The position numbers and the translations under genes were made by a program. A DNA stretch of 64,000 nt from positions 1 to 64,000 of the forward strand of contig NZ_JACJSA010000007.1 in assembly GCF_014697545.1 (NCBI RefSeq), written 5' to 3'. The stretch is from Oscillatoria sp. FACHB-1407. GTDB lineage: Bacteria; Cyanobacteriota; Cyanobacteriia; Elainellales; Elainellaceae. The notes beneath the pieces were generated by a model, which saw only the letters and a list, made by a program, of their open reading frames with translations, searched no databases and was not told the DNA's origin. Below, one piece after another: positions 47,884-58,536 of this stretch. The stretch's first letter is position 1. The number at the start of each line of letters is the position of its first letter.

Positions 47884-48115
47884 AGTTTGACTGCAATGAA
47901 GGTGAGCAGTTCACACTTGCCCTAATGTTATCGAACACGGATTGATGAACTCCAGGTATGATACCGCAGGCAAACGGGGAATGGGGGAATGGAGACGTAA
48001 AAGGGGAATGGGTGGAGGCGCGATGAAGGGTGTCTGTGCTGGAGTAGAGGAAAATGATGTTTCAGGTTTCATTTTTCTCGCTTTTTGGTGTTATTTTTCG
48101 CTCTTGTTTACTTCA

Positions 48116-50371
48116 TCACAAGAGTAAATTTTTGATCTCTTTTTGAGATTGCGCTAAACGGTTAGCCAGCAGGGAAATCATGAATTCCTGAAACGCCGCT
48201 GCCGCTTGAGGATCATCCTGTTGCATCTGTTGCAGGTTTTCAGCCGAGAGACGATAGAGAATCGTAGATTGATCGGCGATCGCAGAGGTTTCGTGTTCTG
48301 TGCGAGTGTAGAAAGCAATCTCACCCACAATGGTGCCTGCTCCCAGAGTTTGTACTCGGACGGTTTGCTTGCGATCGAGTTCAAGCAGGGTGCTGACCTG
48401 CCCAGATTCCACAAAGTACAGTGAATCGGCTTTGGTATGTTGCCGAAACAGCCAGTCTCCGGCAGCAAGTTGCGATCGCTCCAGGTATTTCGTAAACGGT
48501 GCCACCTGGTCGGGGTCTGAAAACACCCGTTGCAGTTGCAATGTCAACGGCATAAACCGTCCCCGTCGCCAGGTAACAGACTCCAAAATCTGGGCTTCAC
48601 ACCACTCCATACCCCGATCGAGATCGGCAAACACCTGACAGATCGGGTCATCTTCCTCCAGACATCCCCCCTGTCTTAGCATCTTTTCAGTGCGGCGGTG
48701 CAGATGGGTAAAGACCAGACGCAGCCCTTGTTTGCGTCCCAGTTGTTTGAGTTTGACGAAACTCAACACGGCTGAAGAGTCAAGCCCACTGACCAGCCGA
48801 AAGTCGAGGATGACAAAGTGCAGGGGTTCCAGATCAGGGTCAGTGAGCCGTTGACGAATCTGGTTGAGCAGACGATTGGCAGTGCCAAAAAAGATAAATC
48901 CCTGTAGCTCTAAGATGTAGACCTGGTCGCCCTTTTCCCGAATCAGGGTTTCCTGGTGTTGTGGTCGCGAGACATGGCTGGTGTAGCTGGAGCCTGACAA
49001 CACGTGTTTGGCAATGCGGGTCTGGCTGTAGTTGAGCACGAACAAAATAATGGTGGCAATCAAGCCTACGCCAACTCCTTCTAAAAAACCCACAACCCCA
49101 ATGAATACCAAAATCAGAACGACTACCCCATAGTCAGCCCTGGGTAGGGTAAACCAGGCATCAAAGAGCCATTCCAGCAACAGTGACAGCCCTAAAAACA
49201 GCAACAATCCACCAATGATGGGCTTGGGCAAATACGCCACAAAAAAGGGACCCAGCACCAGGGCAACGATAAAAATAGCCGCTGCACTGATGCCCGTGAG
49301 GCGATTTCTGCCGCCCATCTTATATGCCAGCACCGAACTGCTGAGGGAATGGGTTCCAGGCATACCACCGCTCAACCCTGACACTAAATTAGCAATCCCC
49401 AAAGATTTGAGTTCGCGGTTCAGGTCGATATCCTGGTCGGTTGCCAGTTCCAATGCACTCGCACTCAACAGCAACGATAGACTGGTGAGCACCACGACCA
49501 CGGCCATACTGCCCAGTTGATCAAGGATCACCCCTCCATTCATCTGCGGCAGAGCCGTGAGGGTAATCGGTTGCCACATTCCGCCGCTGCTACTCCCCAG
49601 GTCAGCCAGAAACCAACCATTAGCACTGGCAGTGGCGATCGAGGTTTGGGTCGCGGTCAAAATGCCATAAAACAGAGCGATCGCCCCCAGACACAGAGCA
49701 GGCATCACCCAAAACTGTGTAAAGCGGCGCGAGATCAGCAACAGGGCGATCGCAAACCCCAACCCAGATAGCCAATGCGGCAAGACATCGAGGGTAAACA
49801 GGTCGGGCAACTGCGTCCAGGTCAGGGAGACATCCGCCAGCATATGAAATGCCCCTTTGAGCAGCAGCCATCCCGTGCCTGCCAGAAAACCGCCCACCAC
49901 GGGATAGGGAATAAAGCGAATTAACTCTCCCACTTTGAGCCAACCCAACACTAACGAAAACGCCCCTGTAAGCATTGAGGTAAGGGCGATCGCCCCAACA
50001 ACAGTGACCACAATCTCTTCAGTAGTGGCGGTGCCTGCCATGCGGCTCTCGATCGATGTAGCAATCAGTGCCAGGATGGCGATCTGTTCCGGTTGAGGAT
50101 TGGAGATGACCCCCGGATAAGAACTTGTCAGGGAAACCACCAGGCGGATGAGGACGTTGCTCATCAACACAATGCCAACCCCTAGCGAAATTTGATTAGA
50201 CAACCCCCCTGAAAAGACCAGTGCGGCTAGCGAGATGGCTTTTAGCACCGAGATGACCCCTGACATTAACCCGGCACTAAAGCCAGGGAACCACTGACTA
50301 AACCATGTTATTTTGCTGGGTTGTTGCTCAGACTGAGACTGGGGCGAATCAACGGATGATTGCGGCTGCAT
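48116..50371 (-). CDS. SulP family anion transporter with STAS and cyclic-nucleotide-binding-like domains, copy 1
   Basis: A 751-residue protein. About 12 transmembrane segments at residues 30-440 form the SulP core (PYPVVGGFLAGTGWLLLKG, GGMPGTHSLSSSVLAYKMG). A cytoplasmic STAS domain follows at about 470-590 with the phosphoserine region RLVSGLDSSAVLSFVKLK. A cNMP-binding fold at about 620-745 has the loop VGEIAFYTRTEHETSAIA. The Arg of the phosphate-binding cassette (GEXAL-x5-RxA) is not present, so cAMP binding is doubtful. It should carry sulfate, bicarbonate or another anion. It lies 100 bases after a close paralogue. Confidence 0.88.
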   Translation of the reverse strand: MQPQSSVDSPQSQSEQQPSKITWFSQWFPGFSAGLMSGVISVLKAISLAALVFSGGLSNQISLGVGIVLMSNVLIRLVVSLTSSYPGVISNPQPEQIAILALIATSIESRMAGTATTEEIVVTVVGAIALTSMLTGAFSLVLGWLKVGELIRFIPYPVVGGFLAGTGWLLLKGAFHMLADVSLTWTQLPDLFTLDVLPHWLSGLGFAIALLLISRRFTQFWVMPALCLGAIALFYGILTATQTSIATASANGWFLADLGSSSGGMWQPITLTALPQMNGGVILDQLGSMAVVVVLTSLSLLLSASALELATDQDIDLNRELKSLGIANLVSGLSGGMPGTHSLSSSVLAYKMGGRNRLTGISAAAIFIVALVLGPFFVAYLPKPIIGGLLLFLGLSLLLEWLFDAWFTLPRADYGVVVLILVFIGVVGFLEGVGVGLIATIILFVLNYSQTRIAKHVLSGSSYTSHVSRPQHQETLIREKGDQVYILELQGFIFFGTANRLLNQIRQRLTDPDLEPLHFVILDFRLVSGLDSSAVLSFVKLKQLGRKQGLRLVFTHLHRRTEKMLRQGGCLEEDDPICQVFADLDRGMEWCEAQILESVTWRRGRFMPLTLQLQRVFSDPDQVAPFTKYLERSQLAAGDWLFRQHTKADSLYFVESGQVSTLLELDRKQTVRVQTLGAGTIVGEIAFYTRTEHETSAIADQSTILYRLSAENLQQMQQDDPQAAAAFQEFMISLLANRLAQSQKEIKNLLL

Positions 50372-50471
50372 GTGAATGAATGAGAATTACGGGTCGCAAA
50401 TATAACTTGGCAGTCCTTCAATATACAGAAGTTTACAGAGGAAGGAGGTTAAGGTTTTGTTATGGTTGCTG

Positions 50472-52691
50472 CTACGACAATAAATTCTCAATCTCCTGAT
50501 ACGCCTGGTTCAAACGGGTTGCCAACAGAGCAATCATAAATTCTTGAAACACAGTGGCAACTTCAGGTTCGTTTTGCTGCATCTGCTGCAAGCGATCGAC
50601 CGAGAGGCTGTAGAGGATGGTGGGTTGATCCGCGATCGCCGAAGTTTGATAAGGACTTTGAGTATGGAAGGCAATTTCGCCAACGGTTGTACCGACTCCC
50701 AGCGTTTGTAGTCTGACAGTAGTCTGGTTAGCCCGTTCTAGCAGGGTAGTAATCTGCCCTGATTCAATAAAATAGAGGGCTTCAGGCTGTTGCCCTTGGT
50801 GAAATAGCCAATCTCCGGTAGCAAGTTGCGATCGCTCCAGGTATTTTGTAAACGGTGCCACCTGGTCAGGGTCTGAAAACACCCGTTGCAGTTGCAGTGT
50901 CAGGGGCATAAACCGTCCGCGCCGCCAGGTCACCGCTTCTAAAATCTGCCCTTCGCACCACTCCATGCCCCGATCGAGATCGGCAAACACCAGGCAGATT
51001 GGGTCATTCTCTTCTAGACACTCCCCCTGGTGCAGCATATTTTTAATGCTGGGGTGCAAACAGGTAAACACCAAACGCAACGACCATTTGTGCGCTAGTT
51101 GTTTGAGTTTGACAAAACTGATCACGGCTGAAGAATCGAGTCCGCTGACTAAGCGAAAGTCAAGCACCACAAAGCGGAGGGGCTCCAGATTAATGTCGTT
51201 GAACCGTTGGCGAATTTGGTTTAACAAATGGTTTGCTGTCCCAAAAAAGATAAATCCCTGTAACTCCAAAACGAGAGTTTGTTCTCCACGTTGGTTGAGG
51301 AGTTGTTCTTGATGACGGGGGCGATTGACATGACTGCGATAGGTCGCTCCAGATAAGACATGGCGGGTAACGCTGGTGCGGCTGTAGTTGACGATAAATA
51401 GGGCGATCGCGGTCATGAGCCCCACCCCAACTCCGGGTAGAAACCCTAAAAATCCAATCACTGCCAGAATCAGCAGTACCACTGCATAATCTGATCGGGG
51501 CATCTTAGCCGCCGCATCGTAGAGCCACTCCACTAATAACGACAACCCTAGAAACAGCAACAAGCCCCCCAAAACAATTTTGGGAAAATAAGAAATTAAT
51601 GCCCCCCCAGCCAGCAGCACAAACGTGCATAATCCAGCCGAGATCAAACCAACCCATCGATCTTTTGCCCCCATGCGATAGGCCAGCATGGAGTCTACAA
51701 GCATTTGATAGCCAACCAAACCTCCTCCAATGCCAGCAACCAGGTTAGCGAGTCCAGCCGCCTGTAATTCCCGGTTCAGGTTAATATCGCTTTCAGTCAC
51801 CAACTCCAAACTGCTGGCTGTCAACAAGATCAAAATGGGGCTGATCAATGCAATTGTGAGGATGTTGCCCGCCTGGGCTGTTAAAACAGCCCAGTTAACC
51901 TGGCTCAACTGGGTTAAATGAAGCGGTTGCCACAAATTCTCTTGGGAAAAATCGCCCAACAGCCAACCCGCCACTCTTGCTTCTGGGATCGACATTTGAG
52001 TGATCCATAGAGCCAAGTAAAACAAGCCAACTGCACCAAAGATCCCAGCAGGCATCACCCAGGGGCGATCGCTTCGCCGTGAGATCAGTAATAGGGCGAT
52101 CGCAAACCCAACCCCTGGTAACCAGTACAACAGGCGATCGGGTTGCAACAATGTAGGCAGGTTTGCCAAGTCCAGAGCGACATCGGTCATGACTTGAATC
52201 GACCCTTGAGCCAACAGCCACCCCGTGCCCGCAATAAACCCTCCAATCACGGGATAAGGGATAAAACGGACGAGTTCACCCACTTTGAGCGATCCTAAAA
52301 CTAATAAAATCCCCCCAGATAGGAGAGTCGCGAGGGCGATCGTGAACAAAATGGTGATTAGAATAGCCTCTGAGCTAGCTCCAACCATGCTTTGGTGAAT
52401 TGATGTCGCACTCAAGGCCACGATCGCCGCTGGTAATGAATCAACATCTGCAATTACGATTGGCAGTGAACTGGTGAGAGCCACTGTAGTCCGTAGAGCG
52501 ATCGCACTGAACAGGACAATGCCAACGCCAATCGAGACGTATTGCGATAGCTCTCCCGAAAAGATCAGTGCAACGAGTGAAATCGAGAACAGCGATCCTA
52601 CGATACAACTCACCACTCCAGCAATGATATTAAGCAGTAGCCGACGGGCATTCATCGTCGTTAGCTGATGCCATATCTTCTGCTGAATCAT
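50472..52691 (-). CDS. SulP family anion transporter with STAS and cyclic-nucleotide-binding-like domains, copy 2
   Basis: A 739-residue paralogue of the preceding protein with the same three-part layout (PYPVIGGFIAGTGWLLAQG, RLVSGLDSSAVISFVKLK, VGEIAFHTQSPYQTSAIA). The segment VTWRRGRFMPLTLQLQRVFS and its surroundings are almost the same in both, so the duplication is fairly recent there. The phosphate-binding Arg is also missing here. The two genes are tandem on the minus strand, this one upstream, and may be cotranscribed. Confidence 0.88.
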   Translation of the reverse strand: MIQQKIWHQLTTMNARRLLLNIIAGVVSCIVGSLFSISLVALIFSGELSQYVSIGVGIVLFSAIALRTTVALTSSLPIVIADVDSLPAAIVALSATSIHQSMVGASSEAILITILFTIALATLLSGGILLVLGSLKVGELVRFIPYPVIGGFIAGTGWLLAQGSIQVMTDVALDLANLPTLLQPDRLLYWLPGVGFAIALLLISRRSDRPWVMPAGIFGAVGLFYLALWITQMSIPEARVAGWLLGDFSQENLWQPLHLTQLSQVNWAVLTAQAGNILTIALISPILILLTASSLELVTESDINLNRELQAAGLANLVAGIGGGLVGYQMLVDSMLAYRMGAKDRWVGLISAGLCTFVLLAGGALISYFPKIVLGGLLLFLGLSLLVEWLYDAAAKMPRSDYAVVLLILAVIGFLGFLPGVGVGLMTAIALFIVNYSRTSVTRHVLSGATYRSHVNRPRHQEQLLNQRGEQTLVLELQGFIFFGTANHLLNQIRQRFNDINLEPLRFVVLDFRLVSGLDSSAVISFVKLKQLAHKWSLRLVFTCLHPSIKNMLHQGECLEENDPICLVFADLDRGMEWCEGQILEAVTWRRGRFMPLTLQLQRVFSDPDQVAPFTKYLERSQLATGDWLFHQGQQPEALYFIESGQITTLLERANQTTVRLQTLGVGTTVGEIAFHTQSPYQTSAIADQPTILYSLSVDRLQQMQQNEPEVATVFQEFMIALLATRLNQAYQEIENLLS

Positions 52692-52928
52692 GCGATCGCC
52701 CCCTATGCGTTTCCTTATCTAATCTTGATCAGAACTGATATCAATCAGGGCTGACGCAGCTGATGTTGTGCTGAATGCAATAAAGCATCTCTTGCAACTC
52801 CTCGCGTTGCTCAAAATGACAGAAATGGCTTTAGGTGTACTCAATCCTCCTCTCCCCAATCAGGTGAAGTCACTTCCGAGTTGCACGGGTTAAATCAGAA
52901 CCATCCTTCCTCGTGACCTGAAACGACC

Positions 52929-54227
52929 ATGACCACCCTTCCCTTAACCACCTTTCCGGGTTCGCCACTAGATGACATTTTCACAGGTGGCAGCGAAAAT
53001 AACACGATCTTAGGTCAAGCCGGAAATGATGTGCTGGATGGCGGTGCAGGGAATGACACGATATTTGGCGATGCTGACGATGACCTGCTGATTGGCGGAG
53101 AGGGTAACGATACCCTCGTGGGCGGTGCTGGCATCGACCGTCTCACAGGCGGCAATGGGGATGATGTGTACAGTGTCGATAGCCGTGACACGGTGACTGA
53201 AGCAGGCACAGGACAAGATACCGTGCTGTCGTCCGCGTATAGCTGGCAACTGGGTAGCTATTTGGAAGGTCTAGTGCTGGTTGAAAACAGTGCGGCTGTT
53301 GTCGGCATGGGCAATAACCTGAATAACCGCATTTTGGGTAATCGCAGCAGCAATGCCCTGTATGGCATGAATGGCGATGACGTACTGGTGGGTGCTGGGG
53401 GCAGCGATGTGTTAGAAGGAGGGATTGGCAGCGATCGCTTTGATTTCCTCGACCCGGCGATCGATGGAGTTGATCAGATTATCGACTTCAACGTGACTGA
53501 CGACACGATCGGCATTGCGCTCGACTTCACGGGGACAGGTTCGGCGTTTGCCAACGCTGGGTTGACTCCCAATGCCACACTCACCGTTGAGCAGTTTCGC
53601 CTTGGAGGAGTAGCCCTCGACAGCAGCGATCGCTTTCTATATGACCCCATCACCGGAGCACTCTGGTTTGATATCGATGGCACAGGTTCGGCTCCCCAAG
53701 TACAACTCGCCTTTCTCTCGTCTGGGTTGCAACTGACAAATCGCGACTTTTTTGCCTTTACAGGCACTCCCACCAGTGGCAACCCGATTCCCCCACCAGA
53801 GGATAATCGCCCCAAACTGCGCATTGGCACTCGTGGCAACGATCGCTTAGAAGGTGGCAGCGGTAACGACAAATTATTGGGGTTAGGGGGACACGATATT
53901 TTGGTGGGCAAAGCGGGGAGCGATCGCCTGGAGGGTGGTGACGGAGCCGATCGCCTGGATGGCGGCACAGGCAACAACAAACTCACAGGTGGCAGAGGAC
54001 GCGATGCGTTTGTGTTAGAGCCAGGATCAGGTAGAAACTTGATTCTGGATTTTGAAGATCGGCGCGATCGCCTGGGTATCTCGCGGACGGTGGATTGGTC
54101 AGATATCACAATTCTTCAGCGAGGCTCACAAACCTTTGTCACTCTGAGTGGTGACCTCGTCGCTATTCTGCGTGGCGTACAGGCTAACCAGATCACGGTC
54201 AACGACTTTGTCCGATTTTCAAGCTAG
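52929..54227 (+). CDS. RTX-type calcium-binding repeat protein 7
   Basis: A 432-residue RTX protein separate from the island and on the opposite strand. N-terminal repeats (GQAGNDVLDGG, GEGNDTLVGGA) and the middle module (VYSVDSRDTVTEA, GMGNNLNNRILGN) are followed by the domain that is C-terminal in RTX 1-5 (LTVEQFRLGGVALDSSDRFL). A Pro-rich linker, a second RTX run (GTRGNDRLEGGSGNDKL) and a different C-terminal domain (NLILDFEDRRDRLGI) follow. It should be secreted and bind calcium. Its stop overlaps the convergent gene by four bases. Confidence 0.85.
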   Translation: MTTLPLTTFPGSPLDDIFTGGSENNTILGQAGNDVLDGGAGNDTIFGDADDDLLIGGEGNDTLVGGAGIDRLTGGNGDDVYSVDSRDTVTEAGTGQDTVLSSAYSWQLGSYLEGLVLVENSAAVVGMGNNLNNRILGNRSSNALYGMNGDDVLVGAGGSDVLEGGIGSDRFDFLDPAIDGVDQIIDFNVTDDTIGIALDFTGTGSAFANAGLTPNATLTVEQFRLGGVALDSSDRFLYDPITGALWFDIDGTGSAPQVQLAFLSSGLQLTNRDFFAFTGTPTSGNPIPPPEDNRPKLRIGTRGNDRLEGGSGNDKLLGLGGHDILVGKAGSDRLEGGDGADRLDGGTGNNKLTGGRGRDAFVLEPGSGRNLILDFEDRRDRLGISRTVDWSDITILQRGSQTFVTLSGDLVAILRGVQANQITVNDFVRFSS

Positions 54228-54520
54228 TAGGGATTGTCCTGCTCCTCAACCAATTGCGCCATATCGCCCCGATAGTTTTGATTGATCCGCTCTGCTTTTT
54301 GCCGCAGATGCACAGGGACATACCGCAGATGGACAGGCAGCCCATGGAATAGCAAAAACTCGGCTAGCTGATCCGCGTGAATGTAAATGCCTTCGTTGTG
54401 CAACCGCTGCAACATCTGCTCAAAGGATGTCCATCCATCCGCTGAGGGACATTTATGAGAAACAGTAGGTGTGTCGCCCAATACCGTAACTTGTTGCAAA
54501 TCGGTCTGAAAAATACTCAC
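54224..54520 (-). CDS. Conserved-looking small protein of unknown function
   Basis: A 98-residue soluble protein (MSIFQTDLQQVTVLGDTP at the N-terminus, a helical EQMLQRLHNEGIYIHADQLA region, and HLRYVPVHLRQKAERIN). No domain is recognised. Its stop overlaps the end of RTX 7 by four bases, so no terminator lies between the two convergent genes. Confidence 0.65.
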   Translation of the reverse strand: MSIFQTDLQQVTVLGDTPTVSHKCPSADGWTSFEQMLQRLHNEGIYIHADQLAEFLLFHGLPVHLRYVPVHLRQKAERINQNYRGDMAQLVEEQDNPY

Positions 54521-54907
54521 AGCCAGGTTTTCAAGCCACTAATCTTTAGAATAGCAGGTGTGAAAAATATTAAAGCTGCTTTACAAAAGATTAATAGAAA
54601 TCCTGGCAATTGCTGAGACAGTTGAAACAGAGAGGGATCGGGGAGCTTTTGCTGCAATACATGGCTATAGCCGTAGCCACCTCAGTTAAGACAAGGCACT
54701 CAACAGGACAAACGCGATTCATCGCGTCTCTCTCGGCAGGACTCAACTTCAATGTCCTAATGGTTTTGGCGATCGCTATAAAAGGGGTTAAAACACGTCC
54801 CATTCCCCACGTCCCATTTCCCACTCCCTTGCAGGTCTTTAGAATAGTAAAGATAGGTAAACGGCTCGTTTGCTCCATCCTCGTCTCTTTGTGGTGCCCT
54901 GAAACGT
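54521..54907. other. Intergenic region upstream of mfd
   Basis: 387 bases with the 45-bp palindromic repeat copy at 54702-54746 and a HIP1 site near 54770. No gene is seen in it. The mfd promoter should lie here. Confidence 0.5.
54702..54746. repeat. Short palindromic dispersed repeat, copy 2
   Basis: AACGCGATTCATCGCGTCTC with flanks AACAGGACA and CTCGGCAGGACTCAA matches 43634-43677 at about 85 per cent by eye. Confidence 0.75.
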
Positions 54908-57900
54908 ATGGCTTTTTCTTCGATAACCCGTGCCTTAGGGCGATCGCCCCTGACCACTGAACTGCTGACCAAGCTCCATCAGCAGCAGTTTCTCAAGCTC
55001 AATGGCATCGCTCGCATCCCCAAGGGACTCGTCGCCTCCACGCTGGCGCAAACCGAACAGCGTAATTTGTTGGTGATCACCGCCACACTTGAAGAAGCAG
55101 GACGCTGGGCAGCCCAAATCGAGGCGATGGGTTGGCAAACGGTTCACTTTTATCCGACCTCTGAATCCTCCCCCTATGAGCCGTTTGACCCCGAATCGGA
55201 GATGACCTGGGGACAGTTGCAGGTGCTTGCTGATTTGCAAATTGGGGAACCCGTAAAGCCTGTCGCTGGTACTTCTCCTGGGTTGGCGATCATCGCGACA
55301 GAACGTGCCCTCCAGCCGCATCTGCCACCCCCGGAGGCATTTCGCCCCTATTGCCTGACGCTGCAACGGGGCATGGAGCTAAATCTGGAGGAGTTTAGCC
55401 GTCAGCTGGCAAATCTGGGATATGAGCGGGTGTCGTTGGTGGAAACGGAGGGGCAGTGGAGCCGTCGGGGGGACATTATTGATGTGTTTCCGGTTGCGTC
55501 TGAGTTGCCCATTCGTCTGGAGTTGTTTGGGGATGATCTGGAGCACCTGCGCGAGTTTGATCCCGCTACGCAGCGATCGCTCGATAGCGTTCAGCGACTG
55601 GTGTTAACGACGACTAACTTTGCCCCGATGATTTTGCAGGGGTTAGGAGATACCGAGACGGCTCGTCTGGATGCCCTGCGCCCTTACCTCTCGCCTGAAG
55701 AACTGGAGCGGCTCGAAGCCGGACAGATGCCAGAGGGAATGCGCCGCTTTTTAGGACTTGCCTTTCAGCAACCCGCCTCGCTGTTGGATTATTTGCCCCC
55801 CAATACGGTGGTGGCGATCGATGAGGAGGAGCAGTGCCGTGCCCATAGCGATCGCTGGTTTGAGCATGTCGAAGACCACTGGCGGGATGTCTCCACCGGA
55901 TTAGCAACCTCGTTTCCTCAGACGCATCGCCGCTTTGACGACTCCCTCACTGAAATCGAGAGCTTTGAACGGATCTATCTGTCTGAACTGGCGGAAGAAC
56001 GGGAAGGGTTGAATCTCTCCAGTCGTCCGGTGCCTGCTACACCCCATCAGTTTGGCAAGTTAGCCGAAACCATTCGGGCTGAGCGCGATCGCGGCTTTTC
56101 GGTATGGCTGGTGTCGGCTCAACCCTCGCGGTCGGTGGCGTTGTTACAGGAGCATGACTGCTCCGCCCAGTTTGTGCCGAATCCTCGCGACTATCCGGCG
56201 ATCGAAAAACTCCAGTCCCAGCGTATTCCCGTTGCGGTCAAATACTCCGGGTTAGCCGAGTTAGAGGGTTTCGTTCTGCCAACGTTTCGGTTGGTGGTCG
56301 TTACCGATCGCGAGTTTTTTGGGCAACATTCCCTCGCCACTCCGAATTACGTTCGCAAGCGTCGTCGGGCTGCCTCTAAGCAAGTTGACCCGAATAAGCT
56401 GCAACCGGGCGATTTTGTAGTTCACAAAAATCATGGGATTGGGCGGTTTCTCAAGTTAGAGAGTTTGACCATCAACAATGAGACGCGCGAATATCTCGTG
56501 TTGCAATACGCCGATGGTTTGTTGCGAGTCGCAGCGGATCAACTCAGCTCCCTATCTCGGTTTCGGGGGGCAGGCGACACCGCACCCGAACTCAACAAAA
56601 TGTCGAGCAAAGCCTGGGAGAAGACCAAGAGCAAAGTTCGCAAAGCCGTCAAGAAAGTTGCCTTTGATCTGCTGCAACTGTATGCCCAGCGATCGCAGCA
56701 GCAAGGGTTTGCTTATCCCGTCGATATGCCGTGGCAAGAGGAATTGGAAGACTCCTTCCCCTATCAACCGACCACCGATCAGTTGAAGGCAGTGCAGGAT
56801 GTCAAGCGCGATATGGAGAGCGATCGCCCGATGGATCGGTTGGTCTGCGGCGATGTCGGTTTCGGTAAAACGGAGGTGGCGATTCGAGCCATCTTCAAAG
56901 CCGTCACGGCTGGAAAGCAAGTTGCGTTACTCGCGCCAACTACGATTCTGACGCAGCAACACTACCACACCCTCAAGGAACGGTTTGCCCCCTATCCGAT
57001 TCAGGTGGGATTGCTAAACCGCTTCCGCACGGCTGAAGAACGTCGAGATATTCAACAACGGCTCTCTACCGGGGAGTTAGATGTCGTCGTGGGAACCCAC
57101 CAACTCCTGGGCAAAGGGGTCAGCTTCAAGGACTTGGGCTTGCTCGTCGTGGATGAAGAGCAACGCTTTGGGGTCAACCAGAAAGAGAAGATTAAAACCC
57201 TGAAAACGCAGGTGGACGTGTTGACTCTCAGTGCTACGCCGATTCCCCGGACGCTCTACATGGCGTTGTCTGGGGTGCGAGAGATGAGCCTGATCACCAC
57301 ACCGCCCCCCTCGCGTCGCCCGATTAAAACTCACCTGGCTCCCTTCGACCCGGAGATGATCCGCACGGCCATTCGACAGGAACTCGATCGCGGTGGTCAG
57401 GTATTTTATGTTGTGCCCCGTGTCGAGGGTATTGAAGAGACAGCAGGGATGTTGCGGGAGATGATCCCCAGTGCGCGGTTGGCGATCGCTCACGGTCAGA
57501 TGCCCGAAGGCGAACTCGAAGCCACCATGCTCACCTTCAGCAACGGCGAAGCAGAAATTCTCGTCTGTACAACGATTATCGAATCGGGGTTAGACATTCC
57601 CCGTGTCAACACCATCTTGATCGAAGACGCCCAGAAGTTTGGTCTGTCGCAGTTGTATCAGTTGCGCGGTCGGGTGGGTCGCGCCGGAATTCAAGCCCAT
57701 GCCTGGTTGTTCTATCCTCGTCAAAGCCAGTTGTCAGAAGCCGCGCGGCAACGACTCCGGGCGATTCAAGAGTTCACCCAACTGGGGTCTGGCTACCAGT
57801 TGGCAGTGCGCGACATGGAGATTCGCGGTGTGGGTAACTTGCTGGGGGCTGAACAGTCGGGACAGATGGATGCGATCGGCTTTGACCTCTACATGGAGAT

Positions 57901-58414
57901 GCTGGAGGACGCGATCAAAGAGATTCGTGGTCAAGAGATTCCGCAGGTGGACGACACCCAAATTGACCTCAGCCTCACGGCGTTCATTCCCGCCGATTAC
58001 ATCCCCGATCTGGATCAAAAGATGAGTGCCTATCGTGCGGTTGCCTCGGCTCAGACCAAGCAAGAATTGGCTCAAATCGCGGCAGATTGGAGCGATCGCT
58101 ACGGCACGATTCCCGTGGCAGCCCAACAACTACTGCGTATTGTGGAACTCAAACAGGTCGCTAAACCTCTCGGCTTTAGCCGCATCAAACCGGAGAACAA
58201 ACAACACGTTGTCCTCGAAACTCCGATGGAAGAACCCGCCTGGAACTTGCTCAAAGAGAACCTGCCAGAATACTTGCGATCGCGCTTTGTCTACAGCCCC
58301 GGTAAAGTCACGGTGCGGGGATTGGGCGTGCTCAAAGCCGAACAGCAGTTGGATAGCCTGATCGACTATCTGACCCGCATGAAAGGCGTCATTCCAGAGC
58401 CAGCGTTAGTTTAG
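54908..58414 (+). CDS. mfd: Transcription-repair coupling factor Mfd
   Basis: A 1,168-residue DNA translocase that removes RNA polymerase stalled at lesions and recruits UvrA. Order of parts: UvrB-like N-terminal domains (residues 1-480), the polymerase-interaction domain (about 490-580, [18 protein letters not shown]), RecG-type helicase motors (about 600-960) with Walker [11 protein letters not shown], Walker [11 protein letters not shown], and motif VI HGQ.. [10 protein letters not shown], then the TRCF C-terminal domain with [17 protein letters not shown]. Length is normal. Start ATG at 54908. Confidence 0.97.
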   Translation: MAFSSITRALGRSPLTTELLTKLHQQQFLKLNGIARIPKGLVASTLAQTEQRNLLVITATLEEAGRWAAQIEAMGWQTVHFYPTSESSPYEPFDPESEMTWGQLQVLADLQIGEPVKPVAGTSPGLAIIATERALQPHLPPPEAFRPYCLTLQRGMELNLEEFSRQLANLGYERVSLVETEGQWSRRGDIIDVFPVASELPIRLELFGDDLEHLREFDPATQRSLDSVQRLVLTTTNFAPMILQGLGDTETARLDALRPYLSPEELERLEAGQMPEGMRRFLGLAFQQPASLLDYLPPNTVVAIDEEEQCRAHSDRWFEHVEDHWRDVSTGLATSFPQTHRRFDDSLTEIESFERIYLSELAEEREGLNLSSRPVPATPHQFGKLAETIRAERDRGFSVWLVSAQPSRSVALLQEHDCSAQFVPNPRDYPAIEKLQSQRIPVAVKYSGLAELEGFVLPTFRLVVVTDREFFGQHSLATPNYVRKRRRAASKQVDPNKLQPGDFVVHKNHGIGRFLKLESLTINNETREYLVLQYADGLLRVAADQLSSLSRFRGAGDTAPELNKMSSKAWEKTKSKVRKAVKKVAFDLLQLYAQRSQQQGFAYPVDMPWQEELEDSFPYQPTTDQLKAVQDVKRDMESDRPMDRLVCGDVGFGKTEVAIRAIFKAVTAGKQVALLAPTTILTQQHYHTLKERFAPYPIQVGLLNRFRTAEERRDIQQRLSTGELDVVVGTHQLLGKGVSFKDLGLLVVDEEQRFGVNQKEKIKTLKTQVDVLTLSATPIPRTLYMALSGVREMSLITTPPPSRRPIKTHLAPFDPEMIRTAIRQELDRGGQVFYVVPRVEGIEETAGMLREMIPSARLAIAHGQMPEGELEATMLTFSNGEAEILVCTTIIESGLDIPRVNTILIEDAQKFGLSQLYQLRGRVGRAGIQAHAWLFYPRQSQLSEAARQRLRAIQEFTQLGSGYQLAVRDMEIRGVGNLLGAEQSGQMDAIGFDLYMEMLEDAIKEIRGQEIPQVDDTQIDLSLTAFIPADYIPDLDQKMSAYRAVASAQTKQELAQIAADWSDRYGTIPVAAQQLLRIVELKQVAKPLGFSRIKPENKQHVVLETPMEEPAWNLLKENLPEYLRSRFVYSPGKVTVRGLGVLKAEQQLDSLIDYLTRMKGVIPEPALV

Positions 58415-58450
58415 TCAATCGTCAAGGTAATGGGGTGATAGGTGAACCGT

Positions 58451-58480
58451 AAAGACGCGATTAATCGTGTCTCTCCTGCC
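58451..58480. repeat. Short palindromic dispersed repeat, copy 3 (core only)
   Basis: AAAGACGCGATTAATCGTGT then CTCTCCTGCC shares the GACGCGATTAATCG core with copies 1 and 2. A run of CTCC/TACTCC repeats follows. Confidence 0.7.
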
Positions 58481-58536
58481 ATACTCTCCCACTCCTCTAC
58501 TCCCTTACTCTTTACTCCCTACTCCCTACTCCCCCC

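Noticed and set aside
53474-54109. 211-residue minus-strand ORF inside RTX 7
   Set aside because: A Ser/Pro/Arg-rich antisense shadow of RTX repeats.
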